A stretch of DNA of 64,000 nucleotides from Ornithinibacillus salinisoli (GTDB lineage: Bacteria > Bacillota > Bacilli > Bacillales > Amphibacillaceae). This document shows, one piece after another, positions 1-7,995 of this stretch (positions are counted from its first letter, which is position 1; each line of letters begins with the position of its first letter). The DNA lies in assembly GCF_042682545.1 (NCBI RefSeq), contig NZ_JBHUHQ010000009.1. The stretch is one strand, 5' to 3'. Below the pieces are notes generated by a model. It ran no database searches. It worked only from the letters and a program-made list of their open reading frames with translations, and was not told the origin of the DNA. The position numbers and the translations under genes were made by a program.

Positions 1-175
1 ACGTAGGAAGGAACCCAACCCGGAAGTGGAAATGGAAACAGTAGAACAACAGATTATGGATCTAGAATGTAAACTAGAAGCCATTAAAAATGTAGAGCAG
101 TTGCAGGCGTTGTACGAAGAAAAAGAACAACTTGAATTAAAATGGGAACATTTATATGAACAGCTACATGGGTAA
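1..175 (+). CDS. C-terminal end of a probable ABC-F family ATPase (partial)
   Basis: The window opens inside a coding frame that ends with TAA at 173-175 and gives about 57 residues. The tail is very rich in Glu, Lys, Gln and Leu (for example PEVEMETVEQQIMDLE) and reads as a helical hairpin or coiled coil. Tails of this kind close ABC-F ATPases such as the Uup, YfmM and YdiF groups, which act on ribosomes rather than in transport. No ATPase domain lies inside the window, so the family call rests only on the tail. The next gene runs the other way and a hairpin follows directly. Other coiled-coil proteins remain possible. Confidence 0.45.
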   Translation, partial: RRKEPNPEVEMETVEQQIMDLECKLEAIKNVEQLQALYEEKEQLELKWEHLYEQLHG

Positions 176-190
176 TTATGTATAGACAAT

Positions 191-220
191 GACTCCAGTA
201 CGGGTACTGGAGTCATAACA
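191..220 (+). terminator. Hairpin after the partial ABC-F-like gene
   Basis: A perfect 10-bp inverted repeat (GACTCCAGTA / TACTGGAGTC) with a 4-nt loop lies at 191-214 between two convergent genes. The following bases are A/T-rich but not a clean T-run, so it is a moderate terminator for the plus strand gene and may also stop the mtnU transcript. Confidence 0.55.
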
Positions 221-235
221 ATTTTAAAATGAAGT

Positions 236-1021
236 TTATAGTTTATATATATCAGGGCGACGATCACTGAATATAGGAATCGTTTTTCGTACTTTTTCCA
301 CTTGATCTATATCAATTTCTCCGTAAAGGATTGTCTCTTCATTATCTGCTTCACAAATTATCTCACCCCATGGACCTACAATAATAGAGTGTCCACCAAA
401 TTCGTTATTAGGATCGGATCCAACGCGGTTACAAGCAACAACAAAGCATTGATTCTCAATCGCTCTACTAATCAATAATGCTCGCCAGTGGTCAATACGA
501 GGTTTCGGCCATTCCGCAACAACATATAATATTTTAGTGTTTTCAAGCATATGAGTACGAATCCATTCGGGAAAGCGAATATCATAACAAATAACACCGG
601 CACTAAAATGCTCTTCTAATTCAAAAAGTCCATTTTCATGTCCTTCAACCAAGTGCTTTTCCTCATCCATTAAGCGAAATAGATGTGCTTTACTATACTC
701 TTTTACCAATTCCCCATTACGGTTCACAATGAATAGCGTATTTGTCACATTTGAGTCTGGTAGCTTTTTAGCAACCGAACCTGCCACAATATTTACATTA
801 TATTTTTTGGCGAGATTACTAATGAATGCAAACGAATCCTTCCCATTCTCGTCAGCAATTTCATCCAATCGTGTCAAATCATAGCCGGTGGTCCATAATT
901 CTGGAAGAACAACAGTGTCGACTTGATTCAGGTTAGTGAACAACTTTTCAACGTGTCTATAATTTTCCGTGGGACTTCCAAAAGTAATATCAATTTGTAA
1001 CAAGGCTATTTTCAATCCCAT
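236..1021 (-). CDS. mtnU: MtnU-like carbon-nitrogen hydrolase (omega-amidase type)
   Basis: The 261-residue protein is a complete nitrilase-superfamily hydrolase. The catalytic triad is visible as E41 (VVLPELW), K111 (YSKAHLF) and C145 (GVICYDIRFPEW). In the methionine salvage pathway MtnU is thought to hydrolyse alpha-ketoglutaramate made when MtnE uses glutamine as amino donor (family knowledge). The ATG at 1021 follows a strong AAGGAGGG site located inside the end of the upstream dehydrogenase gene; the two genes are separated by one base, so they form an operon. That operon begins with a SAM-I riboswitch at 2198-2302. mtnE lies divergently next door, which supports the MtnU call over a generic nitrilase. 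Confidence 0.85.
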   Translation of the reverse strand: MGLKIALLQIDITFGSPTENYRHVEKLFTNLNQVDTVVLPELWTTGYDLTRLDEIADENGKDSFAFISNLAKKYNVNIVAGSVAKKLPDSNVTNTLFIVNRNGELVKEYSKAHLFRLMDEEKHLVEGHENGLFELEEHFSAGVICYDIRFPEWIRTHMLENTKILYVVAEWPKPRIDHWRALLISRAIENQCFVVACNRVGSDPNNEFGGHSIIVGPWGEIICEADNEETILYGEIDIDQVEKVRKTIPIFSDRRPDIYKL

Positions 1022-1022
1022 A

Positions 1023-2123
1023 TTATCCCTCCTTGGCTAAGCGTTTTTTCGTTACATGCTCTTCCAATAATTGCATTGCTTGGGTTAATTCGCTAGCATT
1101 CGAGACTCCCATCAAATGTATGGATTCCCCGGATTTAGTGGAGGCATTTGCGATCAGTTGAATGGTTTTATCCGTATTTTCCGTAATACCTAATTCCGAA
1201 AGCGAAGTTGGTAATGCTAGTTCATGATAGTATGGCAATAGAAAATCGATTTCATTAAATCGATTTTCTAAAGCGATCTGAACTAATACACCATATGCTA
1301 CTTTTTCCCCGTGCATGTATACATGTGTTTCTGGAATCGTTGTTATTCCATTATGAATAGAATGTGCTCCGGCTATTCTGCCATATTTATCACCATAACT
1401 ACCAACCATCCCACCTGACATAATGATGGTTTCGATTACTCGAACAAATGAAGGAGTAACTTGCTTCGCCTTCATTGCAGTAATTGCCACGGTTCCCTCT
1501 TCTAATAGTACATCACGACATAGTTTAGCTGCGTGAATGGCAATCTCAACTGCGATAGGTTTTGGTGTCATATGACGCGTTAGGACATCTGCCTCATACC
1601 ATTTGGCGATCGTATCTCCAATCCCAGCTCGCATAAATGCAACGGGTGAATCAATCAAGATGTCTGGTTCAACAAGAACCATAAATGTGCTATAGGAAAA
1701 AACATCATACGTTAAAAAGTTTCCTTTCTGATCATAGAAAACACTTAATGGCGTCCATGCGGCACAGTTAGAAGCTAATGTTGGTACTAGGATAACTGGT
1801 AAGTTAACAGTGTTTCCAACCGCTTTCGCAATATCCATTATTTTTCCACCACCAACTGCTAAAACAAAATCTGCACCATGATCAGTAGTAAATTCACTTA
1901 CTCGTTGTACCTCCTCATAGGTGCACTCTCCGTCATAAAGTACATTCATTACGGGTATATCAAAATGAGGAAAATAGGACTTAGCAGCTTCCCATGATTT
2001 TCTACCATGTAGAAGAATGCCCTTCGTAAGCTGATTTTCTTTTAATCTAGTAGGTAATGTTTTCAGTACGCCTTGATGACATACATAATGATTGGGTGCA
2101 CCTTTCACTTCTAGTGTTTGCAT
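1023..2123 (-). CDS. GldA-like iron/zinc-dependent alcohol (hydroxyacid) dehydrogenase in the S-box operon
   Basis: This 366-residue protein belongs to the glycerol-dehydrogenase-like branch of the group III metal-dependent alcohol dehydrogenases. The nucleotide-binding region carries AVGGGKIMDIAK, and probable metal ligands sit in AGIGDTIAKW (Asp), AGAHSIHNG (His) and MHGEKVAYG (His). The start is the ATG at 2123 with an excellent GGGAGGAG site; the frame stays open farther upstream to 2321 but there it only runs through the riboswitch and its terminator. The gene is first in an operon with mtnU. E. coli YbdH/HcxA, a related hydroxycarboxylate dehydrogenase, neighbours the methionine aminotransferase gene ybdL. 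A role in reducing 2-keto-4-methylthiobutyrate or another keto acid of methionine salvage is therefore plausible, but this is inference. Confidence 0.75.
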   Translation of the reverse strand: MQTLEVKGAPNHYVCHQGVLKTLPTRLKENQLTKGILLHGRKSWEAAKSYFPHFDIPVMNVLYDGECTYEEVQRVSEFTTDHGADFVLAVGGGKIMDIAKAVGNTVNLPVILVPTLASNCAAWTPLSVFYDQKGNFLTYDVFSYSTFMVLVEPDILIDSPVAFMRAGIGDTIAKWYEADVLTRHMTPKPIAVEIAIHAAKLCRDVLLEEGTVAITAMKAKQVTPSFVRVIETIIMSGGMVGSYGDKYGRIAGAHSIHNGITTIPETHVYMHGEKVAYGVLVQIALENRFNEIDFLLPYYHELALPTSLSELGITENTDKTIQLIANASTKSGESIHLMGVSNASELTQAMQLLEEHVTKKRLAKEG

Positions 2124-2146
2124 ATACGACTCCTCCCATATCGTTA

Positions 2147-2178
2147 AATAAAAAAACCTCTTCCCAAAAGGAAGAGGT
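2147..2178 (-). terminator. S-box expression-platform terminator
   Basis: On the minus strand an 8-bp stem (CCTCTTCC / GGAAGAGG) with a short loop is followed by a run of T. The 5' arm is also complementary to the AGGAAGAG just after the aptamer's P1 strand. This gives the usual mutually exclusive antiterminator, so high SAM should favour termination. Confidence 0.9.
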
Positions 2179-2197
2179 ATCATACGCTCGGCTCTTC

Positions 2198-2302
2198 CTC
2201 TTATCTTTGCAGTAGCACTGCAGGATTTAGCACCGTGTAATGCATACATTACCGGTTGCCGGGCTTCATAGGGCCATTCCCTCCACCTTCTCTTGATAAG
2301 AG
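2198..2302 (-). promoter_or_regulatory. SAM-I (S-box) riboswitch upstream of the dehydrogenase-mtnU operon
   Basis: Read on the minus strand, the leader has the P1 strands CTCTTATC and GATAAGAG closing a typical S-box core. The conserved blocks are present in order: TATCAAGAG, GGTGGAGGGA, TGGCCCTATGAAGCC, GGCAACC, CGGTGCTAAATCCTGCAG. This is an aptamer for S-adenosylmethionine. It sits between the promoter at 2321-2349 and the terminator at 2147-2178 and controls both downstream genes. Confidence 0.95.
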
Positions 2303-2320
2303 TTTGATATAGTTGTGACA

Positions 2321-2349
2321 ATTATTGCACTCGATATATTTTCTGTCAA
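2321..2349 (-). promoter_or_regulatory. SigA-type promoter of the S-box operon
   Basis: The minus strand reads TTGACA (2349-2344), a 17-nt spacer, then AATAAT (2326-2321). Transcription would start just before the riboswitch aptamer. Confidence 0.85.
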
Positions 2350-2362
2350 GGTAAAAAATAAC

Positions 2363-2391
2363 TTTACAAAACGGAAGCATGTAGCTATTAT
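2363..2391 (+). promoter_or_regulatory. SigA-type promoter of mtnE
   Basis: TTTACA at 2363-2368 is separated by 17 nt from TATTAT at 2386-2391. The short leader to mtnE holds no S-box, so mtnE seems not to share direct SAM control with its divergent neighbour. Confidence 0.75.
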
Positions 2392-2432
2392 AGATAACTA
2401 GAATTTCATCGTTCTTAAGGAGTGTGATAGCA

Positions 2433-3605
2433 ATGCAAGAATTTGAGCAGTCCGATTTATTAAAGCGACTACCAGAACAGTTTTTTGCTAAGTTAGTTTC
2501 AAACGTACAAACATTAGCAAAAGAAGGTCATGATATTATCAATCTTGGTCAAGGAAATCCTGATTTACCAACACCTCCACATATTGTTGATCAATTAAAA
2601 CAGGCTGCTTCCAACCCAGATTTCCATAAATATTCGCCATTCCAAGGGCATTTCTTCTTAAAAGAAGCTATTTCCGAGTTTTACAAACGAGAGTATGAAG
2701 TTGACATTGATCCGAAAACAGAAGTTGCTATTTTATTTGGTGCTAAAACAGGTTTGGTTGAGTTGAGTCAGTGCTTGCTTAATCGTGGGGATTTGGCACT
2801 TTTGCCAGATCCTGGATACCCGGATTATATGTCTGGTATTGCCTTAGCTAATGCAAAAACAGCTTTGATGCCTTTATTGAAGGAGAATGCCTTTTTGCCG
2901 GATTATGCAATGCTGGATGAACAAACTTTAGAGCAAGCAAAGGTAATGTTTTTGAATTACCCAAATAACCCAACATCAGCTACTGCTACAAAAGCGTTCT
3001 TTGATGAGACGGTTGAACTAGCAAATCGTTACAATATTTGTGTAGCACATGATCTTGCATATGGTGCGATTGGTTTTGATGGAGAAAAACCACAGAGTTT
3101 TCTACAGTCAGAAGGAGCCAAAGAAATTGGGGTAGAATTTTATACATTATCAAAAACCTATAACATGGCAGGCTGGAGAGTTGCCTTTGCAGTTGGCAAT
3201 CGTTCGGTAATAGAAAGTATTAATTTGATTCAAGACCATTTATACGTTAGTTTATTTGGTGGAATTCAGAAAGCTGCTGCTGAGGCACTTTTAGGAGACC
3301 AAAAATCCGTGGAAGAGTTAGTACAAATCTATCAAGGGAGAAGAGACCGATTTATTGACCGATTAAATGAGATTGGATGGAAGGTGGAGGCACCTAAAGG
3401 AACATTTTTTGCATGGTTACCAGTTCCAAAGGGGTATTCATCAGAAGAGTTTGCAAATCTCTTACTGGAAAAAGCGCATGTCGTAACGGCACCTGGTAAT
3501 GGATTCGGTCCCCATGGTGAAGGGTATTTACGTGTTGGTCTACTAGAAAGTGAAGAAAGATTAGTGGAAGCTGCTGACCGAATTGCAAAATTAAACCTTT
3601 TTTAG
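2433..3605 (+). CDS. mtnE: Methionine salvage aminotransferase MtnE-like (class I, PLP-dependent)
   Basis: The 390-residue protein is a fold-type I aminotransferase. The PLP lysine is K241 in YTLSKTYNMAGWR; NYPNNPT and AHDLAYGAI are the usual cofactor contacts. In B. subtilis the equivalent enzyme (YkrV/MtnE) converts 2-keto-4-methylthiobutyrate to methionine using glutamine, the last step of 5'-methylthioadenosine salvage. The start at 2433 is chosen because AAGGAG at 2417-2422 is about 10 nt away; the upstream GTG at 2424 would be too close. Divergence from an MtnU-containing S-box operon and the following metNPQ importer support the methionine assignment. A generic aspartate or kynurenine aminotransferase is the alternative. 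Confidence 0.85.
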   Translation: MQEFEQSDLLKRLPEQFFAKLVSNVQTLAKEGHDIINLGQGNPDLPTPPHIVDQLKQAASNPDFHKYSPFQGHFFLKEAISEFYKREYEVDIDPKTEVAILFGAKTGLVELSQCLLNRGDLALLPDPGYPDYMSGIALANAKTALMPLLKENAFLPDYAMLDEQTLEQAKVMFLNYPNNPTSATATKAFFDETVELANRYNICVAHDLAYGAIGFDGEKPQSFLQSEGAKEIGVEFYTLSKTYNMAGWRVAFAVGNRSVIESINLIQDHLYVSLFGGIQKAAAEALLGDQKSVEELVQIYQGRRDRFIDRLNEIGWKVEAPKGTFFAWLPVPKGYSSEEFANLLLEKAHVVTAPGNGFGPHGEGYLRVGLLESEERLVEAADRIAKLNLF

Positions 3606-3661
3606 AGTAAACATAAGAAAACGCTACCAAATAAATATTTTAATTAATGTATAAAAATGCA

Positions 3662-3690
3662 TTGACAAATTGGTTTTTGAAGATTAATAT
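3662..3690 (+). promoter_or_regulatory. SigA-type promoter of metNPQ
   Basis: TTGACA at 3662-3667, a 17-nt spacer, then TAATAT at 3685-3690, about 35 nt before the S-box aptamer. Confidence 0.85.
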
Positions 3691-3724
3691 AAGTCCTAAC
3701 ATTTAAAGTGAAAAATTAAATTAA

Positions 3725-3827
3725 CTTATCAAGAGTGACCGAGGGAACAGGCCCGACGAAGTCACAGCAACCTTCCTATATGGAGTGGTGCTACCTCCTG
3801 CAGAATGATTACATTCTGAAAGATAAG
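3725..3827 (+). promoter_or_regulatory. SAM-I (S-box) riboswitch of metNPQ
   Basis: P1 is CTTATC / GATAAG. Between them are the conserved blocks TATCAAGAG, CCGAGGGAACAGGCCCGACGA, CAGCAACC and GTGGTGCTACCTCCTGCAG. This is a complete class I SAM aptamer. It precedes the terminator at 3848-3877 and the methionine importer genes. Confidence 0.95.
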
Positions 3828-3847
3828 GCTTATTGTAAAATTTTGTG

Positions 3848-3877
3848 CCCTCTTTCAGATTGAAAGAGGGTTTTTTT
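3848..3877 (+). terminator. S-box terminator before metN
   Basis: A 10-bp perfect stem (CCCTCTTTCA / TGAAAGAGGG) with a 3-nt loop is followed by seven T residues. It is the SAM-controlled terminator of the riboswitch. Confidence 0.93.
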
Positions 3878-3894
3878 AATGGAGTGTGATAACG

Positions 3895-4911
3895 ATGATC
3901 ACCTTAGAAAGTATTGAAAAGGTATATGAATCAAAGTCTAGTAGAGTTGTAGGGGTAGACAATGTCTCCTTGTCCATTGAAAAAGGGGAAATATACGGAA
4001 TTGTTGGGTATAGTGGAGCTGGAAAAAGCACCTTACTACGATGTATTAACATACTTGAACGGCCTACATCAGGAAAAGTGATTGTAGATGGTGTCGACCT
4101 TTTGGAGCTTTCTGGTAAAAGGTTACGGGAAGCTAGACAATCCATTGGTATGATATTTCAAGGGTTTTACTTAGTTTCGTCCAAAACGGTATTTGAAAAT
4201 GTCGCCTTTGCCTTGAAAGCTGCAGGGGTGGACCGAGCAAAAAGGGAAGAAAGAGTGCTAGAGTTACTATCTTTAGTTGGTTTAGCAGATAAAGCGAACC
4301 AATATCCTTCACAGTTAAGTGGTGGACAGAAACAACGAGTAAGTATTGCAAGAGCGTTAGCGAATAGTCCAAAAGTTTTGCTATGTGACGAAGCGACCTC
4401 TGCATTAGATCCTAGCACAACAAAATCGATCCTATCGTTGTTGAAGAAGATTAATGATGAACTAGGGATTACAATTGTTATTATTACCCACGAGATGGAA
4501 ATAGTAAAAGAAGTTTGTGATCGCTGTGCAGTTATGCAGGATGGAAAGGTAGTGGAAGAAGGACCGTCATATGAAATATTTGCAAACCCAAAGGAGGATT
4601 TGACGAAAGAATTTATTCAAACGGTTTTAGATTTCCAATTACCAGCAAAGCTATTAGAAAACTGTTCTGGAACACTGGTCAGGTTACAATTTAGAGGAGA
4701 GCAAGCAGGGGAGTCAGTGGTCTCAGATATGCTTCAAAATCACAAGGTGAAAGGCAATATCCTTCATGGGAAAGTGGAATACATAAGGGAGAAGCCACTA
4801 GGTATTTTTATAATGGAGGTTATCGGAGAACAAGTGGAGATACAAAGAGCAATTAGTTACCTTCAAGATAGATTGAAGCAAGTGGAGGTGATCAAACATG
4901 TATCTAAATAG
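3895..4911 (+). CDS. metN: Methionine ABC transporter ATP-binding protein MetN
   Basis: The 338-residue ATPase has Walker A GYSGAGKST (about 38-46), signature LSGGQKQR (141-148), and Walker B VLLCDEATSALDP (D165/E166). After about residue 250 comes the C-terminal NIL domain, which in MetN proteins senses intracellular methionine and inhibits transport. The protein is membrane-associated on the cytoplasmic side and drives D/L-methionine import with MetP and MetQ. Start at 3895 fits the GGAG at 3881-3884; an upstream in-frame GTG at 3886 is too close to it. The gene overlaps metP by 14 nt and is under the S-box. Confidence 0.95.
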   Translation: MITLESIEKVYESKSSRVVGVDNVSLSIEKGEIYGIVGYSGAGKSTLLRCINILERPTSGKVIVDGVDLLELSGKRLREARQSIGMIFQGFYLVSSKTVFENVAFALKAAGVDRAKREERVLELLSLVGLADKANQYPSQLSGGQKQRVSIARALANSPKVLLCDEATSALDPSTTKSILSLLKKINDELGITIVIITHEMEIVKEVCDRCAVMQDGKVVEEGPSYEIFANPKEDLTKEFIQTVLDFQLPAKLLENCSGTLVRLQFRGEQAGESVVSDMLQNHKVKGNILHGKVEYIREKPLGIFIMEVIGEQVEIQRAISYLQDRLKQVEVIKHVSK

Positions 4912-5563
4912 TATTGTTAGTTTGTTACCAGAATTAAATCAAGCATTTTTCGAAACCTTATTGATGGTAGGGATTGGCTTACTAGTAGCTTTACTGATTG
5001 GTATGCCAATGGGAATCTTATTATATGTGACAGATCATGGGCTCTTTTTAGAAAATAGATGGGTAAAATCAGTTGTTGGTATCATTGTTAATTTAATTCG
5101 ATCGATTCCGTTTATTATCCTTTTAGTCTTCTTGCTACCTTTTACAAAATGGTTAGTAGATACAACGACTGGTCCTTTGGCAGCATCTGTTTCCCTCTCC
5201 GTTGCTGCTATCCCTTTCTATGCTAGAATCGTAGAATCAGCTGCACGAGAAATAGATAAAGGAGTTATCGAGGCTGCAGTTGCAGCAGGGGCTTCTCCGT
5301 GGTTGATTATTAAAGATATTATCTTCCCAGAAGCAAAGCCAGGCTTTATTAGTGGGCTAACAATTACCGCAATTAGTCTAATAGGGTATTCTGCAATGGC
5401 GGGAACAGTTGGCGGTGGAGGTATTGGTGACTTAGCAATTAGGTATGGGTATTACCGTTATGATGACACCGTGATGTTTACAACCGTTATTGTTCTTATA
5501 GTATTAGTACAATTTATTCAATATTTGGGTGACTTTATAGCGAAAGCTGTGAATAAACGTTAG
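4898..5563 (+). CDS. metP: Methionine ABC transporter permease MetP (MetI family)
   Basis: The 221-residue protein is strongly hydrophobic, with about five membrane segments. It has a BPD_transp_1-type EAA loop (EAAVAAGASPWLIIKDIIFPEAKPG split over about residues 127-149), the contact site for MetN. It forms the membrane channel of the methionine importer. The start at 4898 lies inside the end of metN, with an AGGTGATC ribosome binding site, indicating translational coupling. Confidence 0.95.
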   Translation: MYLNSIVSLLPELNQAFFETLLMVGIGLLVALLIGMPMGILLYVTDHGLFLENRWVKSVVGIIVNLIRSIPFIILLVFLLPFTKWLVDTTTGPLAASVSLSVAAIPFYARIVESAAREIDKGVIEAAVAAGASPWLIIKDIIFPEAKPGFISGLTITAISLIGYSAMAGTVGGGGIGDLAIRYGYYRYDDTVMFTTVIVLIVLVQFIQYLGDFIAKAVNKR

Positions 5564-5591
5564 GAAAAATAAAAATAGGAGTGTTAAGAAA

Positions 5592-6419
5592 ATGAAAAAA
5601 CTTATATTGGTATTATTATCTGTATTATTGCTTGCTGTATTAGCAGCATGCGGGTCAGACGGTGAAGAAGCAAGCGGTGATGAAAAAACGACCATACAAT
5701 TTGGTGCGACAGTTGGTCCATATAGTGATATGGTAACCAAGGCTATTGCACCACTTTTAGAAGAAAAGGGCTATGAAGTGAAAAATCAGGAATATACGGA
5801 TTATATTCAGCCAAACAATGCACTTGATAATGGTGACCTTGACGTTAACCTTTTCCAACACAAAATTTACTATGAAGCATTTGCTGAAGAAAATGACATG
5901 GATTTATCAGAAGTAATCATTGTACCAACAGCACCAATGGGGCTTTACTCCAATAAGTTTGACAGTATAGGAGCTATAGAGGATGGCAGTAAAATCACAA
6001 TTGCTAACGACCCGACAAATCTTGCAAGAACATTAGTAATGCTGCAAGATGAAGGATTAATAACAATTAGTGAAGAAGTTGATCCGTTGAAAGCATCGGT
6101 AAAAGATATTGTAGAAAATCCTAACAATCTTAAGTTTGAAGAAGTAGAGGCAGGGCAATTGCCACGATTAGTTGAAACAGAAGATGTATCTGCTGTACCA
6201 GGTAACTTTGCACTTGCTGCAGATATGGATTTATTAGATGCTTTAGCATTAGAAGATATGCCAGATGACTATCGTAATCGTGTTGTAGTGAATACAGATG
6301 ATTTAGATAAACAATGGGTGAAGGATATTAAAGAAGTGGTTGAATCGGATGAATTCGAACAGATCATTGATGAACAATTCCAAGGCTTTGGTAAACCACA
6401 ATGGATGCTAAATAGATAA
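5592..6419 (+). CDS. metQ: Methionine-binding lipoprotein MetQ (NlpA family)
   Basis: The 275-residue precursor starts with a lipoprotein signal; the lipobox LAAC places the modified cysteine at residue 20. The mature part is an NlpA/MetQ-type substrate-binding protein (for example TVGPYSDMV, DVNLFQHKIYYE and NDPTNLARTL). It is anchored outside the membrane and delivers methionine to MetNP. It follows metP after 28 nt and shares the S-box transcript. It may bind related methionine derivatives, as in the B. subtilis MetNPQ system. Confidence 0.95.
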   Translation: MKKLILVLLSVLLLAVLAACGSDGEEASGDEKTTIQFGATVGPYSDMVTKAIAPLLEEKGYEVKNQEYTDYIQPNNALDNGDLDVNLFQHKIYYEAFAEENDMDLSEVIIVPTAPMGLYSNKFDSIGAIEDGSKITIANDPTNLARTLVMLQDEGLITISEEVDPLKASVKDIVENPNNLKFEEVEAGQLPRLVETEDVSAVPGNFALAADMDLLDALALEDMPDDYRNRVVVNTDDLDKQWVKDIKEVVESDEFEQIIDEQFQGFGKPQWMLNR

Positions 6420-6430
6420 TAGTTTATTTT

Positions 6431-6463
6431 TTAAAAAAACGTCCTGTGGGGCGTTTTTTTTTA
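6431..6463 (+). terminator. Terminator of metNPQ
   Basis: An A-rich arm ending AAAAAACG with GTCC, a short loop, and GGGGCGTTTTTTTT form a hairpin with a long T-run directly after metQ. Confidence 0.85.
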
Positions 6464-6550
6464 CTATGGTGTAAATCATGCCACATACTAAAGTATATCC
6501 CTTTTCTATGTCATTAGCAGGAATTCTTTGTGCTTAGAGAACGAAAAAAA

Positions 6551-6573
6551 GTTAAAAGATGAAAACTTTTAAC
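6551..6573. repeat. 8-bp inverted repeat upstream of the XRE gene
   Basis: GTTAAAAG and CTTTTAAC flank a 7-nt spacer about 80 nt before the XRE regulator gene. It could be an operator bound by that regulator or by another factor; there is no direct proof. Confidence 0.35.
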
Positions 6574-6654
6574 CATAGACATAAGTAAAACATATGATAA
6601 TATTAATATAGAATATTTAGAAAATAATTATTAGTTTTACTACGGAGTGATTAG

Positions 6655-6999
6655 ATGAATGGATTTGGGAATCGATTAAAGGCATTGCGAGAGAAGAGAG
6701 CTCTTACCCCGGATCAGATGGCAGAACAAATTGGCTTTACCAAAAGTGTTATTTGGAGTTATGAGATGGAAAAGAAGGAGCCGAGTGTTCGTCACATTTT
6801 GAGGTTAGCTAATTTTTTTGATGTATCAATTGACTATCTCCTTAAAGGTGTTGAAATAAACCAAACACTAGATCTTCAGCATATAAGTGACTTAAAAAGA
6901 CATACATTAACTATTGATAATCGTCAACTTAGTAAAGATGAGTTAGTGGATGCAATTGCTTTTGTGAAAGCAAAAAGATTATTGAAAGAAGCGGAGTAG
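6655..6999 (+). CDS. XRE-family helix-turn-helix transcriptional regulator
   Basis: The 114-residue protein has an N-terminal HTH_XRE domain (about 5-65): LKALREKRALTPDQMAEQIG, then FTKSVIWSYEMEKKEPSVRH and ANFFDVSIDYLLKG. The C-terminal 45 residues are charged and may serve in dimerisation or ligand sensing. An ATG with a GGAGTGA site gives the start. It stands alone between metQ and a convergent deacetylase gene, so its targets cannot be inferred from an operon. A phage-type repressor origin is possible, but no phage genes are near. Confidence 0.85.
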   Translation: MNGFGNRLKALREKRALTPDQMAEQIGFTKSVIWSYEMEKKEPSVRHILRLANFFDVSIDYLLKGVEINQTLDLQHISDLKRHTLTIDNRQLSKDELVDAIAFVKAKRLLKEAE

Positions 7000-7010
7000 T
7001 TAGTTATAGG

Positions 7011-7060
7011 TGGCTGTGAAAAAGAGTCTTCCATTTTCTTTTTCATAGCCACTATTTTTG
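7011..7060. terminator. Bidirectional terminator between the XRE and deacetylase genes
   Basis: A 15-bp stem with one G-U pair (TGGCTGTGAAAAAGA / TCTTTTTCATAGCCA, 7011-7051) is followed on the plus strand by T-rich sequence. It separates two convergent genes. Confidence 0.75.
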
Positions 7061-7061
7061 T

Positions 7062-7868
7062 TCATTTTTGGTATGGAATCCCCAATAATTCAGGAACAGT
7101 TACAAATTCATATCCCTGTCCCGCCAATTCGGTGATGACTTGCTGTAGTGACGCAATCGTATTTGTCCGATCTGAGTCCCACTCCGCGCCATCGTGCATT
7201 AAGATAATTGCACCGGGATGAATGTTATTCACTACATTATTGGTGATCTCTTCAGGAGGTTCCTCCTGCCAATCCAATGAGTCGACAGTCCAACCAACAA
7301 CTGTATAATCCAGATCATCTAATTTTTCCACTAATTCATTATATAAAAATCCATAAGGGGCACGAAATAAGCTTGTCCGGTAGCCAATCAACTCAGCTAA
7401 CGCGTCTTCCGTTCTGGTTACTTCATTTTCAAGGGTTGCGATATCATCCTCTTCCACTAGGTTAGGATGCCAATATGTATGGTTGCCAACGATATGACCT
7501 TCTTCCATGATTCGATTTACCAGCTCTGGATATGCTTCTGCTCTTGCCCCCATTAGAAAAAAAGTTGCTGGAACATTATTTTCAGCTAATACATCTAAAA
7601 TTTGTGGAGTAAAGCGAGGGTCTGGTCCATCATCAAAGGTTACCGCAATTTTATTTTCGGTTTGATCACCACTTAATACAATTGTATCTGGATATCGTTG
7701 TTGCAAAATAATATTTGAAACAGGGTATCGTATTCGCTCCGTAAATTCTGGTCCACCTTCTGGCTGAGGTATTTCATCCTGTTGTGCTGGAACAGACATA
7801 CTTCCAACGAAAAGGAAGGCTGTTAGGAGTAAGAAATAGGTAAAAAATTTCAAAACGTTCGTTCGCAT
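7062..7868 (-). CDS. Secreted polysaccharide deacetylase (NodB domain)
   Basis: The 268-residue protein has an N-terminal hydrophobic segment (residues 8-28), best read as a signal peptide or anchor. The NodB domain spans about 72-260. Motifs are TFDDGPD (D79, D80), HTYWHPN (metal ligands H130 and H134), RAPYG (about 169-173), the WTVDSLDW strand and LMHDG. Such enzymes remove acetyl groups from peptidoglycan or other N-acetylated glycans at the cell surface using a divalent metal. It is monocistronic. It resembles B. subtilis YlxY/YheN/PdaC-type enzymes, and the exact substrate cannot be read from the sequence. Confidence 0.88.
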   Translation of the reverse strand: MRTNVLKFFTYFLLLTAFLFVGSMSVPAQQDEIPQPEGGPEFTERIRYPVSNIILQQRYPDTIVLSGDQTENKIAVTFDDGPDPRFTPQILDVLAENNVPATFFLMGARAEAYPELVNRIMEEGHIVGNHTYWHPNLVEEDDIATLENEVTRTEDALAELIGYRTSLFRAPYGFLYNELVEKLDDLDYTVVGWTVDSLDWQEEPPEEITNNVVNNIHPGAIILMHDGAEWDSDRTNTIASLQQVITELAGQGYEFVTVPELLGIPYQK

Positions 7869-7995
7869 GTATTCACTTCCTTTTTTTATATGTTTTAGTT
7901 TTGCCTTGATAAAGGAAATTATTAGTAAAATATAATCTCCTAATTATGCTAAACTAGTAAAATAGCAATAATTTTGTTTACGGAAGGGAATTGAA

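Noticed and set aside
2124..2321. N-terminal extension of the GldA-like dehydrogenase to 432 residues
   Set aside because: The open frame upstream of 2123 runs through the S-box aptamer and terminator; the ATG at 2123 has a strong ribosome binding site and fits family length.
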